From an uncultured SAR116 cluster alpha proteobacterium (GTDB taxonomy: Bacteria > Pseudomonadota > Alphaproteobacteria > Puniceispirillales > Marisalimonadaceae), in contig CACNWE010000002.1 of the NCBI GenBank assembly GCA_902623995.1, positions 124,001 through 188,000 on the forward strand: a stretch of DNA of 64,000 nucleotides. The letters are read 5' to 3'. A program made the translations under genes and the position numbers. The stretch's first letter is position 1, and every line of letters starts with the position of its first letter. The notes under the pieces are model-generated. The model worked only from the letters and a program-made list of their open reading frames with translations. It was not told where the DNA came from and made no database searches. Positions 47,181 through 56,814 of the stretch are shown here, piece after piece.

Positions 47181-47933
47181 TCAATTAAAATTCATAATTT
47201 TTATAATTGGGTTATTTTTTTCTGTTCTTGAAATAATATCATCTAGTGGCTCTTTGGATACTTCCATGTGAAATGCATTAGCATGAATACAATTTTTATT
47301 ATCTGTCATAATACCAACATGACCTTTCCAAAAAACTACAAAACCACGTTTAAGAAAATTTTTGTCTTTGATTATTTCTTTTTTAAGTAATAACTGATCA
47401 ATAGAATTTCGAGGTATATTTTCTCCATAACATTGATACGATAATTGAAGTAAAGCTGAACAGTCCAAGCCTATTGAATTTCTACCTCCCCAAACGTAAG
47501 GAGTTCCAATCAATTTTTCAGCTATACTTACCCAATCCTTTATTCTTCCACCAATTTTAATTAAATGATTACTAGGAACATAAGCATATTTAACATTATC
47601 TTCATACAAATAGACCTTAGCCCATTTTTTATCAATATCTTTAACACGAACCTGCGCGCCCATTGGCAAATAATTTAAGCAACCTGACTTAACATCGTTA
47701 TTCTTGAATAGAAATGTTCTTTTTGAGAGTATTCTGTGAGAGGAAGGTAACATATTACTTAAATATTTTTCTTCGACCCATCCTATATAATTATCAGTTA
47801 GTAATTGACAATAATACCAATTTGAATGATGATCTAAAATTTTTACAGTTTCTCCAAACAAACATTCTGTTTCTAATCCTGACTTATTACTAGGTTTCGA
47901 TCTCATTGGAACAGATGGTTCAATAACATTCAT
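47181..47933 (-). CDS. NlpC/P60 peptidase with SH3-type domains, leaderless
   Basis: A 250-residue protein: SH3b-like domains in the first half (for example WYYCQLLTDNYIGWVEEKYL), then an NlpC/P60 domain with catalytic Cys158 in SIGLDCSALLQLSYQ and His in KGHVGIMTD. The layout resembles YkfC-type gamma-D-glutamyl-L-diamino-acid endopeptidases that trim recycled peptides. No signal peptide is visible, so it is likely cytosolic. It starts within the last codons of the amidase gene (four-base overlap), so the two are co-translated. Substrate: probably muropeptide stem peptide. Confidence 0.87.
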   Translation of the reverse strand: MNVIEPSVPMRSKPSNKSGLETECLFGETVKILDHHSNWYYCQLLTDNYIGWVEEKYLSNMLPSSHRILSKRTFLFKNNDVKSGCLNYLPMGAQVRVKDIDKKWAKVYLYEDNVKYAYVPSNHLIKIGGRIKDWVSIAEKLIGTPYVWGGRNSIGLDCSALLQLSYQCYGENIPRNSIDQLLLKKEIIKDKNFLKRGFVVFWKGHVGIMTDNKNCIHANAFHMEVSKEPLDDIISRTEKNNPIIKIMNFN

Positions 47934-48334
47934 AAATTTTTGTCTTTACACCAATTTTTAACATCAAAATTTGGACATGTCTTCGATGTATTACCAGTTT
48001 CGCAATGTCCAACGATTTTTGCTTGCGGATGCAAGGCCTTCCAAGATTTTAATACTCTTTCTAAGGAAATAAACTGTTTTTTAGTAAAATTGTCACGACC
48101 AATAAGGCAAACTCCTAAACTAATATGATTTTTACCTTTTACATGTGCACCAATCCAATATTCTGGTCTACCATTTTCAACATTACCAGATCTACAAATT
48201 ATTTTGTGGTAACCTATACCATCCCAACCAAAATTGAGATGCATTTTATGAATATCTAAGGCACGTAAATCTTTACTATTATCAGTATCTGAACAGTGTA
48301 TTACTAAAAACTCTATATTTGAACTTACAAGCAT
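47930..48334 (-). CDS. N-acetylmuramoyl-L-alanine amidase (T7-lysozyme-like, AmpD-family)
   Basis: A 134-residue zinc amidase of the Amidase_2 family, small like T7 lysozyme. The probable zinc ligands are His13 in LVIHCSDTD, His110 in VGHCETGN and Cys120 in SKTCPNFD, with Tyr42 in GIGYHKII and Lys118 as the likely catalytic residues. It cleaves the bond between MurNAc (or anhydro-MurNAc) and L-Ala. There is no signal peptide, so a cytosolic AmpD-like recycling role is consistent. It is upstream of and overlaps the NlpC/P60 gene. Confidence 0.9.
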   Translation of the reverse strand: MLVSSNIEFLVIHCSDTDNSKDLRALDIHKMHLNFGWDGIGYHKIICRSGNVENGRPEYWIGAHVKGKNHISLGVCLIGRDNFTKKQFISLERVLKSWKALHPQAKIVGHCETGNTSKTCPNFDVKNWCKDKNL

Positions 48335-48475
48335 TTATATATCTTTTATTAATTTAAAAAATAGAATATTATCAAAATTATATATTTTAAAGCTTAAAAG
48401 TATTAATATTTTAAATTTTTATCAAAACAGATAAGTCTAGCAATTAACTTATTATTTTAAGAGGAATGTTTTAGA

Positions 48476-49903
48476 TTGGGTATTATTACTCCCATATTGT
48501 TGGCAGGAGGTTCTGGGACACGTCTTTGGCCATCATCACGTAAAACGTATCCTAAACAATTCACAAAATTGATATCGAAAGAAACATTGTTTCAGCAATC
48601 AGCATTGAAATTTGTTAACTCTGAAAAAATTGAATATAACTCAATCATAACTGTAACAAATTCTTTGTTCAGGTTTATTGTAAGAGAGCAATTACAAAAA
48701 ATAGGCGTAGATGCTGGACGAATTTTGATTGAACCTGAAGCAAAAAATACTGCTCCTGCAATTCTTGCGGCAACACTTGTGGCCTCTAAAGACAATCAAG
48801 ATGCAGTTATGATAGCAGTTCCTTCAGATCATATAATCACTGATACTAAATACTTTAATGAAGCAATTAAAGTTGGTCTTAAGGAAGTCACAAATGGGAA
48901 AATTGTAACATTTGGTATCAAACCAACCTATCCAGAAACTGGGTATGGATATTTGCAAGTAAAGCTAGATAACAAATTAGATCCAAAGCAGGTTCTAAGA
49001 TTTATTGAAAAACCAAATATTAAGACTGCATCCAAAATGCTAAATGAAGGAAATTATTTGTGGAATTCTGGAATTTTTATGTTTCGTGCAAAAGATATGA
49101 TTTTAGCATTTGAAAAATATTCTCAAAACATTTTATCAAATGTTAAAAAAGCAGTTGAACTTAGTGTTTTAGACATGGAGTTTATAAATCTTGATCTAAA
49201 ATCATGGAGAAAAATAAATAAAATTAGTATTGATTATGCAATAATGGAAAAAGTTAATAACTTGGTTGCCGTGCCTTATAATTCCATTTGGTCAGATTTA
49301 GGAAATTGGGATTCAGTTTGGAGAGAAACAAAACGTGACAAAGATGGTGTCTCTTTGTCCCAAAATGCACATGCTATAGAATGTGAAAATACTTTACTTA
49401 GATCTGAAAATAAAACTCAGCAAATTGTTGGTTTAGGTTTGCGTGATATTGTGGCAATATCAATGTCTGATGCGGTTTTAGTAGCAAATAAAAATAAAAG
49501 TCAGGATGTAAAAGGTATAGTAGAATATTTAAAAGCAAAAAAAATTGAACAATCAGAATTATTTCCAAAGGATTATCGACCATGGGGGTGGTTTGAAATT
49601 ATCTCGTCAGGAATAGGCTTTAAAGTTAAAAGAATTTGTGTAAATCCAGGAGCAAGTTTAAGCTTGCAAAGTCATAAATTTCGTTCTGAGCACTGGGTTG
49701 TTGTTAAGGGTTCAGCAAAGATTACTATTGACGGCGACATAAAATTTGTTAACGAAGGACAATCAAGTTATGTACCACTAGGTGCAGTGCATCGCCTAGA
49801 GAACCCAGGTAAAGATCCAATGACAATCATTGAAGTTCAAATTGGTACTTATTTTGGGGAAGATGACATCATTAGATATGAAGATTACTACTCACGAAAA
49901 TAA
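48476..49903 (+). CDS. manC: Mannose-1-phosphate guanylyltransferase / mannose-6-phosphate isomerase
   Basis: A 475-residue bifunctional-type enzyme. The N-terminal nucleotidyltransferase domain has LLAGGSGTRLWPSSRKTYPKQF-type signature (first 20 residues of it at about 9-28) and EPEAKNTAPAILAA; the C-terminal cupin domain (RPWGWFEII, then LQSHKFRSEHWVVVKGSAKI) is the isomerase part. It makes GDP-mannose for polysaccharides. The start is TTG at 48476 with GAGGA 10 bases before; no other in-frame start suits, because the ATG at 48466 is followed by a stop. It opens the surface polysaccharide cluster. Confidence 0.93.
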   Translation: MGIITPILLAGGSGTRLWPSSRKTYPKQFTKLISKETLFQQSALKFVNSEKIEYNSIITVTNSLFRFIVREQLQKIGVDAGRILIEPEAKNTAPAILAATLVASKDNQDAVMIAVPSDHIITDTKYFNEAIKVGLKEVTNGKIVTFGIKPTYPETGYGYLQVKLDNKLDPKQVLRFIEKPNIKTASKMLNEGNYLWNSGIFMFRAKDMILAFEKYSQNILSNVKKAVELSVLDMEFINLDLKSWRKINKISIDYAIMEKVNNLVAVPYNSIWSDLGNWDSVWRETKRDKDGVSLSQNAHAIECENTLLRSENKTQQIVGLGLRDIVAISMSDAVLVANKNKSQDVKGIVEYLKAKKIEQSELFPKDYRPWGWFEIISSGIGFKVKRICVNPGASLSLQSHKFRSEHWVVVKGSAKITIDGDIKFVNEGQSSYVPLGAVHRLENPGKDPMTIIEVQIGTYFGEDDIIRYEDYYSRK

Positions 49904-49956
49904 TGGATTGAAAAGGGAATCTTCTTTTAATAAGTTCAGATTTAAAAATTACATCA

Positions 49957-51687
49957 ATGAAAACCTTAAAAAAAATTTTATTTATACTATCTCCTCATGA
50001 ACGCAAACGTGCTTTGTTACTATTATTTATGATCATAGTAATGGCATTACTAGATATGATTGGTGTAGCTTCTATTCTACCTTTCATAGCAGTGCTTTCA
50101 AATCCAACCTTTATTGAAACGAATATTTTTTTAAATAAAATTTTTCATACTTCAATAATGTTTGGAATAGAAACAAAACAACAATTTCTTTTTGCATTAG
50201 GAGTTGTTGTGTTTGTATTGCTAATAATTTCATTAACTTTCAAAGCTCTAACAAGTTACATGCAAATTCGTTTTGTTCAAATGCGTGAATACACTATTGG
50301 CAAACGCTTGGTACAACGATATTTGCATCAACCCTACAGCTGGTTTTTATCTAGGCATAGCGCTGATATAGGAAAAACTATCTTGTCAGAAGTGCAACAA
50401 ATAATTGGGAGAGGAATTAGGCAATTAATTGAACTGGTAGCCAAAAGCTTAGTAACTATTGCATTAATAACTTTATTATTAATAGTTAACCCTAAACTTA
50501 CACTTATTGTTAGTTTTTCACTTGGAAGTGCTTATTTATTAATATTTTACATTGTGCGAAAATACCTAAAGCGAATTGGGGAAGAAAGAGTCATAAATAA
50601 TGAAATTCGTTTTACAAAAGTAAGTGAAGCGTTTGGAGCTGTAAAAGAAATAAAAGTTGGTGGACTAGAAAAAACTTATATAAAAAGTTTTGCAAGTTCT
50701 GCAAAGATATACGCTAATACTCAAGCTTTATCCATTATAATAAGTCAATTACCTCGTTACTTCTTAGAAGCTATTGCTTTTGGTGGAATTTTATTAATTA
50801 TACTTTACATCATGTCTGAAACAGGCAGTTTTAATAATGCTTTGCCAATGGTTAGTTTATATGTCTTTGCTGGATATCGTTTACTTCCAGCGCTTCAGCA
50901 ATTATATGCGTCTTTCACCATTCTTACTTTTGTGGCCCCATCTCTCGATAAATTAATTGATGATTTAAAAAGCCTTAAACCAATAAGTTTAAATCATGAG
51001 CCAGATATTTTATCACTTAAAAAAACAATAAAAATGAAGAATGTTTTTTATAATTATCCAAATTCGTCTAGAAAAATTTTAAAAAATATTAGTTTGACAA
51101 TACCCGCAAAATCCACTGTTGGATTTGAAGGCCCAACTGGTAGTGGTAAAACTACTATAGTTGATATAATTTTAGGTCTTCTAGAACCACAAAAAGGTTT
51201 ATTAGAAATAGACGGTAAAATTCTCACAAAACAAAACTTAAGGTCATGGCAACGTTCTATTGGTTATGTTCCACAACATATTTATTTAATTGATGATACA
51301 ATAGCTGCAAATATAGCATTTGGTGTGCAACCTAAGGATATAAATTATGGCATGATTGAAAAGGCTGCTAAAATCGCAAATTTGCATAATTTTGTAATTG
51401 ATGAATTGCCGAAACAATATCAGACTGTTATTGGTGAACAAGGAGTAAGATTATCAGGTGGGCAAAGACAAAGAATTGGTATTGCAAGAGCCTTATATCA
51501 TAATCCACAGGTTATTATTTTAGATGAAGCGACTAGTGCTTTAGATTATCAAACGGAAAAAGCTGTGATGGATGCAGTAAACAATCTTAGCCAACATATT
51601 ACAATTATCCTAATTGCTCATCGTTTAAATACACTTAAGAATTGTGATATTATTTTTAAGCTTGATAAAGGTCAACTTGTAAGATAA
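49957..51687 (+). CDS. ABC transporter, fused permease-ATPase (MsbA/PglK-like flippase)
   Basis: A 576-residue half-transporter with six membrane helices in the first 330 residues and an ATPase domain at about 360-576. Walker A is GPTGSGKTTIV near residue 392, the signature is LSGGQRQRIGIARAL and Walker B is VIILDEATSALD. The N-terminal helix pattern (RKRALLLLFMIIVMALLDMIGVASILPFIAVL) is typical of PglK-like lipid-linked oligosaccharide flippases and of some polysaccharide exporters. Its position between manC and the Wzy-like gene suggests it flips a glycolipid intermediate. Confidence 0.87.
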   Translation: MKTLKKILFILSPHERKRALLLLFMIIVMALLDMIGVASILPFIAVLSNPTFIETNIFLNKIFHTSIMFGIETKQQFLFALGVVVFVLLIISLTFKALTSYMQIRFVQMREYTIGKRLVQRYLHQPYSWFLSRHSADIGKTILSEVQQIIGRGIRQLIELVAKSLVTIALITLLLIVNPKLTLIVSFSLGSAYLLIFYIVRKYLKRIGEERVINNEIRFTKVSEAFGAVKEIKVGGLEKTYIKSFASSAKIYANTQALSIIISQLPRYFLEAIAFGGILLIILYIMSETGSFNNALPMVSLYVFAGYRLLPALQQLYASFTILTFVAPSLDKLIDDLKSLKPISLNHEPDILSLKKTIKMKNVFYNYPNSSRKILKNISLTIPAKSTVGFEGPTGSGKTTIVDIILGLLEPQKGLLEIDGKILTKQNLRSWQRSIGYVPQHIYLIDDTIAANIAFGVQPKDINYGMIEKAAKIANLHNFVIDELPKQYQTVIGEQGVRLSGGQRQRIGIARALYHNPQVIILDEATSALDYQTEKAVMDAVNNLSQHITIILIAHRLNTLKNCDIIFKLDKGQLVR

Positions 51688-51896
51688 GAAATTTATGTTT
51701 TTATATAATGGTTTAAATTGATTTAGTCATTAATTATTGACTTTATTATAAATATTACAAGTGGATAATTAAATATGTTACGTGAAAATATTGCTACAAT
51801 TGCTAATATTAAATGGAATAAATGATCACACATAACATTCATAATGCATATAACGTTTCCAGACATTTTTAACAAAAAATTTATAGAATTATTGTA

Positions 51897-53078
51897 ATGT
51901 TAAAAAAAATCACTGCCTCATTAAATGCTATTACTTTTGTATTCTTGATCTTAGCTTTTGATCATATTGGACAATATCAATATTTTGGATTTCTTTATTC
52001 ATGGATTGATGTTATTTTAATTTCCTTCACATTATATTTTATAATTTCTATGCCTTATTATTTTCGGAAACCTAGAGGGTTATACGTCCTTTTAGTAGGG
52101 ATTTTTTTTCTTTCTATGCAATTCCTTACTTCAACACCTGAAATGTTTAGAAATAGCGCAATTTTTATTTCATTTATAATTATTATTTCAATTGTTGTTA
52201 AAAATTCTGACCATTTAAAATTAAAGGCTTTTTTAAGAATAATAACATATTGTTGCTTAATTAATTTGATATTTGAAATTTATCACATTGTTGAAATTAC
52301 ACTTGAACAAGGACAATCGCCCTTAGGACGTAAATTTAGAAGTAGGGGATTAGATAAAGCTCCGGTCTTGTTTGGATACAACATGCTGTTAGGATTTTGG
52401 CTTGTACTGATGAACTCCATAATCCAACCTGATGCAAACAAGTCAAGCACAAAGTTAGATAAATATTTTGCGTTTGCTTTTTTTATTGGAATTCTTTTGT
52501 CAAAGAGCACTGGCGCTTTATTAGGACTTGTCATAGGTGGTTTTGCAATGATTTTTTGTGTAAAAAAGATTAATCAAGCATTATTACTTAACTCACTAAT
52601 AATCTTAATATTATTAAGTGTTATGATATTTATAACTTCTATTTACTTTCCTTCATTTTATTGGGATGTACTAGGTTTTAAAAGACTATACGGTAAAATT
52701 GAAGCTGTACAAAACGTAGAAGCTCTTCGATTTGGATTGTGGAACAATATGTTTACAGAATATTTTAAGCAAATGAATGTGTTAAATTTATTTTTTGGTG
52801 GAGGACAAGGGCATGGAAAGACTTTAATTGGACGTGGAGTTCATAGTGATCATCTTAAATTTTTATTTGACCATGGTGTTGTTGGCTTACTTATTTATTA
52901 TTATAAAGTGTTGTCTTGTTTAAGGTTAGTTAAAGAATTCAATATATATTTGGTTGGTTTTATTGTAAGCACTCTTGCATCCGGTTTATTTTATGTTAAT
53001 TTTGGATCAATAACTAACTCTTTTACGTGCATATTAGCATTAATTGTTTTATCTAATTATAATAAATTTAAAACTTAA
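51897..53078 (+). CDS. Polysaccharide polymerase (Wzy)-like membrane protein
   Basis: A 393-residue protein with about ten to eleven hydrophobic helices and a periplasmic loop near FGGGQGHGKTLIGRGVHSDHLKFLFDHGVVGLL. A polar loop followed by a histidine-rich stretch and then a helix is typical of Wzy/O-antigen polymerases; the overall sequence is too diverged to name a subfamily. Conserved charged residues of the family (Arg, His) are in GRGVHSDH. The gap before it (51688-51896) contains no gene I can support. The polymerase would join repeat units outside the membrane. Confidence 0.68.
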   Translation: MLKKITASLNAITFVFLILAFDHIGQYQYFGFLYSWIDVILISFTLYFIISMPYYFRKPRGLYVLLVGIFFLSMQFLTSTPEMFRNSAIFISFIIIISIVVKNSDHLKLKAFLRIITYCCLINLIFEIYHIVEITLEQGQSPLGRKFRSRGLDKAPVLFGYNMLLGFWLVLMNSIIQPDANKSSTKLDKYFAFAFFIGILLSKSTGALLGLVIGGFAMIFCVKKINQALLLNSLIILILLSVMIFITSIYFPSFYWDVLGFKRLYGKIEAVQNVEALRFGLWNNMFTEYFKQMNVLNLFFGGGQGHGKTLIGRGVHSDHLKFLFDHGVVGLLIYYYKVLSCLRLVKEFNIYLVGFIVSTLASGLFYVNFGSITNSFTCILALIVLSNYNKFKT

Positions 53079-53108
53079 ATACGGTTTTAATTATGATGTA
53101 TAAAATAT

Positions 53109-54113
53109 ATGAATAAAGTATTTATCACTGGAACAGCTGGTTTTATTGGATTTCACTTGGCAAAGTTGTTGTTAAATGACGGCTTTAAAGTCCATGGTTA
53201 TGACGGTATAACTAATTATTATGACGTAAATCTAAAACAAAAACGTCATAGTATTTTGTTGCAAAACTCAAATTTTGATGTAACTGAAGATATGCTAGAA
53301 AATTACGAAAATCTTTTTTATGTAGCTAATAAATTTCAACCTGATGTAATTGTTCATCTTGCTGCTCAAGCAGGTGTCCGATATAGTTTAGAAAATCCTC
53401 GTTCTTACATAAATTCGAATATAGTAGGCACCTTTAATATAATGGAAGTTTCTAAAAACCTAAAAATAGATCATCTTTTGATGGCATCAACTTCTTCAGT
53501 ATATGGAGCTAATTCTAAGATGCCCTTTAAAGAAAGTGAAAAAACTGACACTCAGCTTACATTTTATGCTGCTACTAAAAAAGCTAATGAAAGTATGGCG
53601 CATTCCTACTCATATTTATGGAAAATTCCAACTACAATGTTTCGTTTTTTTACAGTTTATGGCCCTTGGGGAAGGCCTGACATGGCCTTATTTAAATTTG
53701 TTTCAGCAATAATTAATGATAAACCGATTGACATTTATAATAATGGTAATATGTACAGAGATTTTACTTATGTTGACGATCTAGTGCATGGTATAAAGCT
53801 GCTTATGAATAAATCACCAAAATTTTTTCACAATGATGTTAAAAAAACTGGAAACTCACCTGTTTCTCCTTACAGGATTGTTAATATTGGCAATTCAAAA
53901 AAAGTAAATTTACTTGACTTCATTGAGGCAATTGAGAGTGTTCTTGGTAAAAAGGCAATTCGAAATTACATGCCTATGCAAATGGGAGACGTACCATCTA
54001 CTTGGGCGGACACATCCCTATTAAAAAAATTAACTGACTATCGTCCCCAGACAAAATTTGAAGACGGTATAAGGCAATTTGTAAATTGGTATAGAGATTA
54101 CTATAATGTCTAA
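53109..54113 (+). CDS. UDP-uronic-acid 4-epimerase (CapI/TviC-like SDR)
   Basis: A 334-residue extended SDR. NAD motif VFITGTAGFIGFHLAKLL is at the N-terminus; NYYDVNLKQKRHSIL matches UDP-glucuronate 4-epimerases of the CapI group, and the catalytic Tyr-Lys pair is in TFYAATKKANE, with serine in STSSVYG. It interconverts the C4 epimers of a UDP-uronic acid or UDP-HexNAcA. Its end overlaps the next gene (TviB-like) by eight bases, so the pair probably makes UDP-GalNAcA or UDP-GalA, like TviB/TviC in the Vi capsule. Confidence 0.87.
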   Translation: MNKVFITGTAGFIGFHLAKLLLNDGFKVHGYDGITNYYDVNLKQKRHSILLQNSNFDVTEDMLENYENLFYVANKFQPDVIVHLAAQAGVRYSLENPRSYINSNIVGTFNIMEVSKNLKIDHLLMASTSSVYGANSKMPFKESEKTDTQLTFYAATKKANESMAHSYSYLWKIPTTMFRFFTVYGPWGRPDMALFKFVSAIINDKPIDIYNNGNMYRDFTYVDDLVHGIKLLMNKSPKFFHNDVKKTGNSPVSPYRIVNIGNSKKVNLLDFIEAIESVLGKKAIRNYMPMQMGDVPSTWADTSLLKKLTDYRPQTKFEDGIRQFVNWYRDYYNV

Positions 54114-55404
54114 CTTAAGAGAATTAATAAAAATTTACAAAAAAAGTAAAATAGCTGTTATAGGACTTGGTTATGTCGGCTTGCCATTAGCTTTAGAATT
54201 TGGAAAAAAAAGAGATGTTATAGGATTTGATATTAATAAAAAAAGAATTGATGAGTTAATTAAAAGGGTGGATTCAAGCCTTGAAACTACCCAAGAAGAA
54301 ATGAAAAATGCAAAATATTTAATTTTTACTAACAATTTAAATGATATTAGTGAGTGTAAGATTTTTATTATTACAGTTCCAACACCAGTTGATCACCTGA
54401 ACAAACCTGATCTGAATTTATTAAAAAAATCTTGCGTTATGGTAGGCTCTCTTCTTAAGCAGGGAGATCTTGTTATTTATGAATCAACCGTATATCCTGG
54501 TGTGACTGAAGAGTTTTGTGTCCCAATCCTCGAAACAACGTCTAATTTAATTTTTAATAAAGACTTTTATTGTGGTTATTCATCCGAACGAATAAATCCT
54601 GGTGACAAAGAACATCGATTAACTATGATAAAAAAAGTTACATCTGGGTCAACCCCTAATATATCTTCTGTTGTTGATAACTTATATCAAGAAATCATTA
54701 CTGCCGGAACACATCAAGCTGAAAGTATAAAAATAGCTGAAGCTGCAAAAGTTATTGAAAATATTCAAAGAGATGTAAATATTGCGCTTATTAATGAATT
54801 TGCAATCATTTTTAATAAATTAGGTATTGATACAAAATCAGTTTTGGATGCAGCTAGAACAAAATGGAATTTTTTACCTTTTAATCCTGGTCTTGTTGGA
54901 GGTCATTGTATTAGTGTAGATCCTTACTATTTGCTACATAAGGCGCTTGAGGAGGGCTATAATCCAGAAATGATTACAGCTGGTCGAAAAATTAATAATA
55001 ATATGGGATCGTACATTGTTAAACAAGTTATAGATTTAATGTCAGATAAATTTATTAAAATCGTGAATTCAAATGTCTTAATAATGGGATTTACATTTAA
55101 AGGTAATTGCCCTGACATAAGGAATACTCAAATAATGAGTTTGATAGAAAATTTTAAAAGAAAAAAAGTAGATATCGATGTATTTGATCCTTATATAAAT
55201 AAGGATGAAGTTTTAAAAGAGTATGGCATTGAAGTTATAGATTATCCAATTCACGGTAAATATGATGCAATAATATTAGCTGTTGAACACGATGAATTTA
55301 GAAAATTATCTTTCAAACAAATAAAAGATTTTGGCAAAGATATTTCAGTCATTTATGATATAAAGTATTTATTAGATAAAAACCAAGTAGATGGTAGAAT
55401 TTAG
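54106..55404 (+). CDS. tviB: UDP-N-acetyl-hexosamine dehydrogenase (TviB/WbpO-like)
   Basis: A 432-residue nucleotide-sugar 6-dehydrogenase. NAD motif is IAVIGLGYVGLPLALEF; the middle part has YESTVYPGVTEEFCVPIL and SSERINPGDKEHRLT; the catalytic cysteine is in LVGGHCISVDPYYLL. Long stretches match TviB of Salmonella Typhi, including ESIKIAEAAKVIENIQRD and NTQI after CPDIR. It oxidises UDP-GlcNAc or UDP-GalNAc to the uronic acid in two NAD-dependent steps. It overlaps the epimerase gene. The product would make the polysaccharide acidic. Confidence 0.9.
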   Translation: MSNLRELIKIYKKSKIAVIGLGYVGLPLALEFGKKRDVIGFDINKKRIDELIKRVDSSLETTQEEMKNAKYLIFTNNLNDISECKIFIITVPTPVDHLNKPDLNLLKKSCVMVGSLLKQGDLVIYESTVYPGVTEEFCVPILETTSNLIFNKDFYCGYSSERINPGDKEHRLTMIKKVTSGSTPNISSVVDNLYQEIITAGTHQAESIKIAEAAKVIENIQRDVNIALINEFAIIFNKLGIDTKSVLDAARTKWNFLPFNPGLVGGHCISVDPYYLLHKALEEGYNPEMITAGRKINNNMGSYIVKQVIDLMSDKFIKIVNSNVLIMGFTFKGNCPDIRNTQIMSLIENFKRKKVDIDVFDPYINKDEVLKEYGIEVIDYPIHGKYDAIILAVEHDEFRKLSFKQIKDFGKDISVIYDIKYLLDKNQVDGRI

Positions 55405-55534
55405 CTTTAGTAAAATTTCAAAATAATTCTATCGCTTATATAAAGAAAAACACCATATTCATATTTCAGATAAATGAATTTGAAATAAAAAAATAAATTT
55501 AGGATTAGATATCATTTACTAAAAAATAATTACA

Positions 55535-56812
55535 ATGTTCGATATATTTTTATTAAATTTACTTAAATTGATGTGCAAACTCAGACCTTCATCTTACTTG
55601 GTTTCGATTATTGATAATTTTTATTTAAATAAAGCTTACAAAACAATACTTAAACTTGAGAAAGCAAAAAAATATAATTATTCAGCAAAAAAAATTAAAA
55701 TCATTCTTTTACTTTCGGGTATAAACTTAAAAATAAAGGACGATAATTTTTATTATAAACTCATTGACGTAATAAATGTACAAGGAAACCTTGACAAAAA
55801 TAGAAGTGTTTTAACGCATCACCTTGAAAATCATAATTTAAACTCAATTGGATTTAGAACTTGGTTAAATTTAAGAGATATATTTTATTTAAAATTTGAG
55901 ATGGTTTTAGGTGGCATATGTAGAACAAATGCTGTTAGGAGTGCTAGTATTAACTCTAGATTTTCTTATAATAAAAAAGACAAGAACAGAGCAAAACTTG
56001 ATTTAATCTTAGATTTAAAAAAAAATAAATGTAGTAAAAATATTATGCACTTTGAAAATATTTTTGATAAGGAACTAATAAATAAATTTTTATTATTAAC
56101 ACATACCGTAAAACCCTTAAAAAAAAATTGTGAAAATCAGAAAGAAGAATTTTTTAAATTCCTTTATAATAAAAATGTTGCCATAGTTGGGCCTGCAGAG
56201 AGTAATAGTAATGACGCAGTTGAAATAGATGCTTTCGATATTGTAGTAAGGTTTAACTACACATTTTCAGGTAAAAATTTGGATCAATTTAAAAAAGGTT
56301 TAAAAACTCATATTAGTTATTTTAATGGAGAACAGTTTAAGTACCTTATAAATAAAATGGAAGGCAAATTACCAAATGATTTAAATGTTGCTTGTATAAA
56401 AGATAATGAATTTAAAAGAAAAGAACAATTAGAAAAAATTAATCCCAATAAAGTAATAAAAAAAATTTCAAACTATAATAGCTTAACTTTTTATTCATCT
56501 TTAAATCTATTACCTATTGCTTTATTGGACATTCTGGAAGCGAATACTAAAAGTATAAAAATTTTTCATTCAGATTTATTTCTCACAACAAATAGAAGTC
56601 CAAATTACTATCCAAGTCAATTCAACAGAGATGGAAACGCAAATATAAAAGTTATGAAGGAAAGTTTTTTAAATCATGATCCATTAATGCACCATAAGTT
56701 TTTAAAAATAATATATAAAAAAAACAAAATTAAAGGTGACAAAAACTTTCAAAAAGTAATGAAAATGGATACTGAAGAATACTTAAAAAATTTAGAGAAA
56801 CTTTATAGATAA
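55535..56812 (+). CDS. GT29-like (sialyltransferase-fold) putative glycosyltransferase
   Basis: A 425-residue soluble protein of uncertain function. Residues 214-242 read VAIVGPAESNSNDAVEID followed by FDIVVRFNY, which matches the L-motif of GT29 sialyltransferases (VVGN-type loop, then E-I-D-x-F-D-x-V-x-R-x-N). The first 200 residues are lysine-rich with no recognisable domain. No signal peptide or membrane helix. GT29 enzymes use CMP-sialic acid or related CMP-sugars; KdsB lies 2 kb downstream, so CMP-Kdo could be the donor. The call depends on one motif. Confidence 0.5.
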   Translation: MFDIFLLNLLKLMCKLRPSSYLVSIIDNFYLNKAYKTILKLEKAKKYNYSAKKIKIILLLSGINLKIKDDNFYYKLIDVINVQGNLDKNRSVLTHHLENHNLNSIGFRTWLNLRDIFYLKFEMVLGGICRTNAVRSASINSRFSYNKKDKNRAKLDLILDLKKNKCSKNIMHFENIFDKELINKFLLLTHTVKPLKKNCENQKEEFFKFLYNKNVAIVGPAESNSNDAVEIDAFDIVVRFNYTFSGKNLDQFKKGLKTHISYFNGEQFKYLINKMEGKLPNDLNVACIKDNEFKRKEQLEKINPNKVIKKISNYNSLTFYSSLNLLPIALLDILEANTKSIKIFHSDLFLTTNRSPNYYPSQFNRDGNANIKVMKESFLNHDPLMHHKFLKIIYKKNKIKGDKNFQKVMKMDTEEYLKNLEKLYR

Positions 56813-56814
56813 AT

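Noticed and set aside
51775-51825. 16-codon frame MLRENIATIANIKWNK in the gap before the Wzy-like gene
   Set aside because: Weak ribosome site, no known family and no way to show conservation. It may be a remnant of a lost gene, but this cannot be supported.
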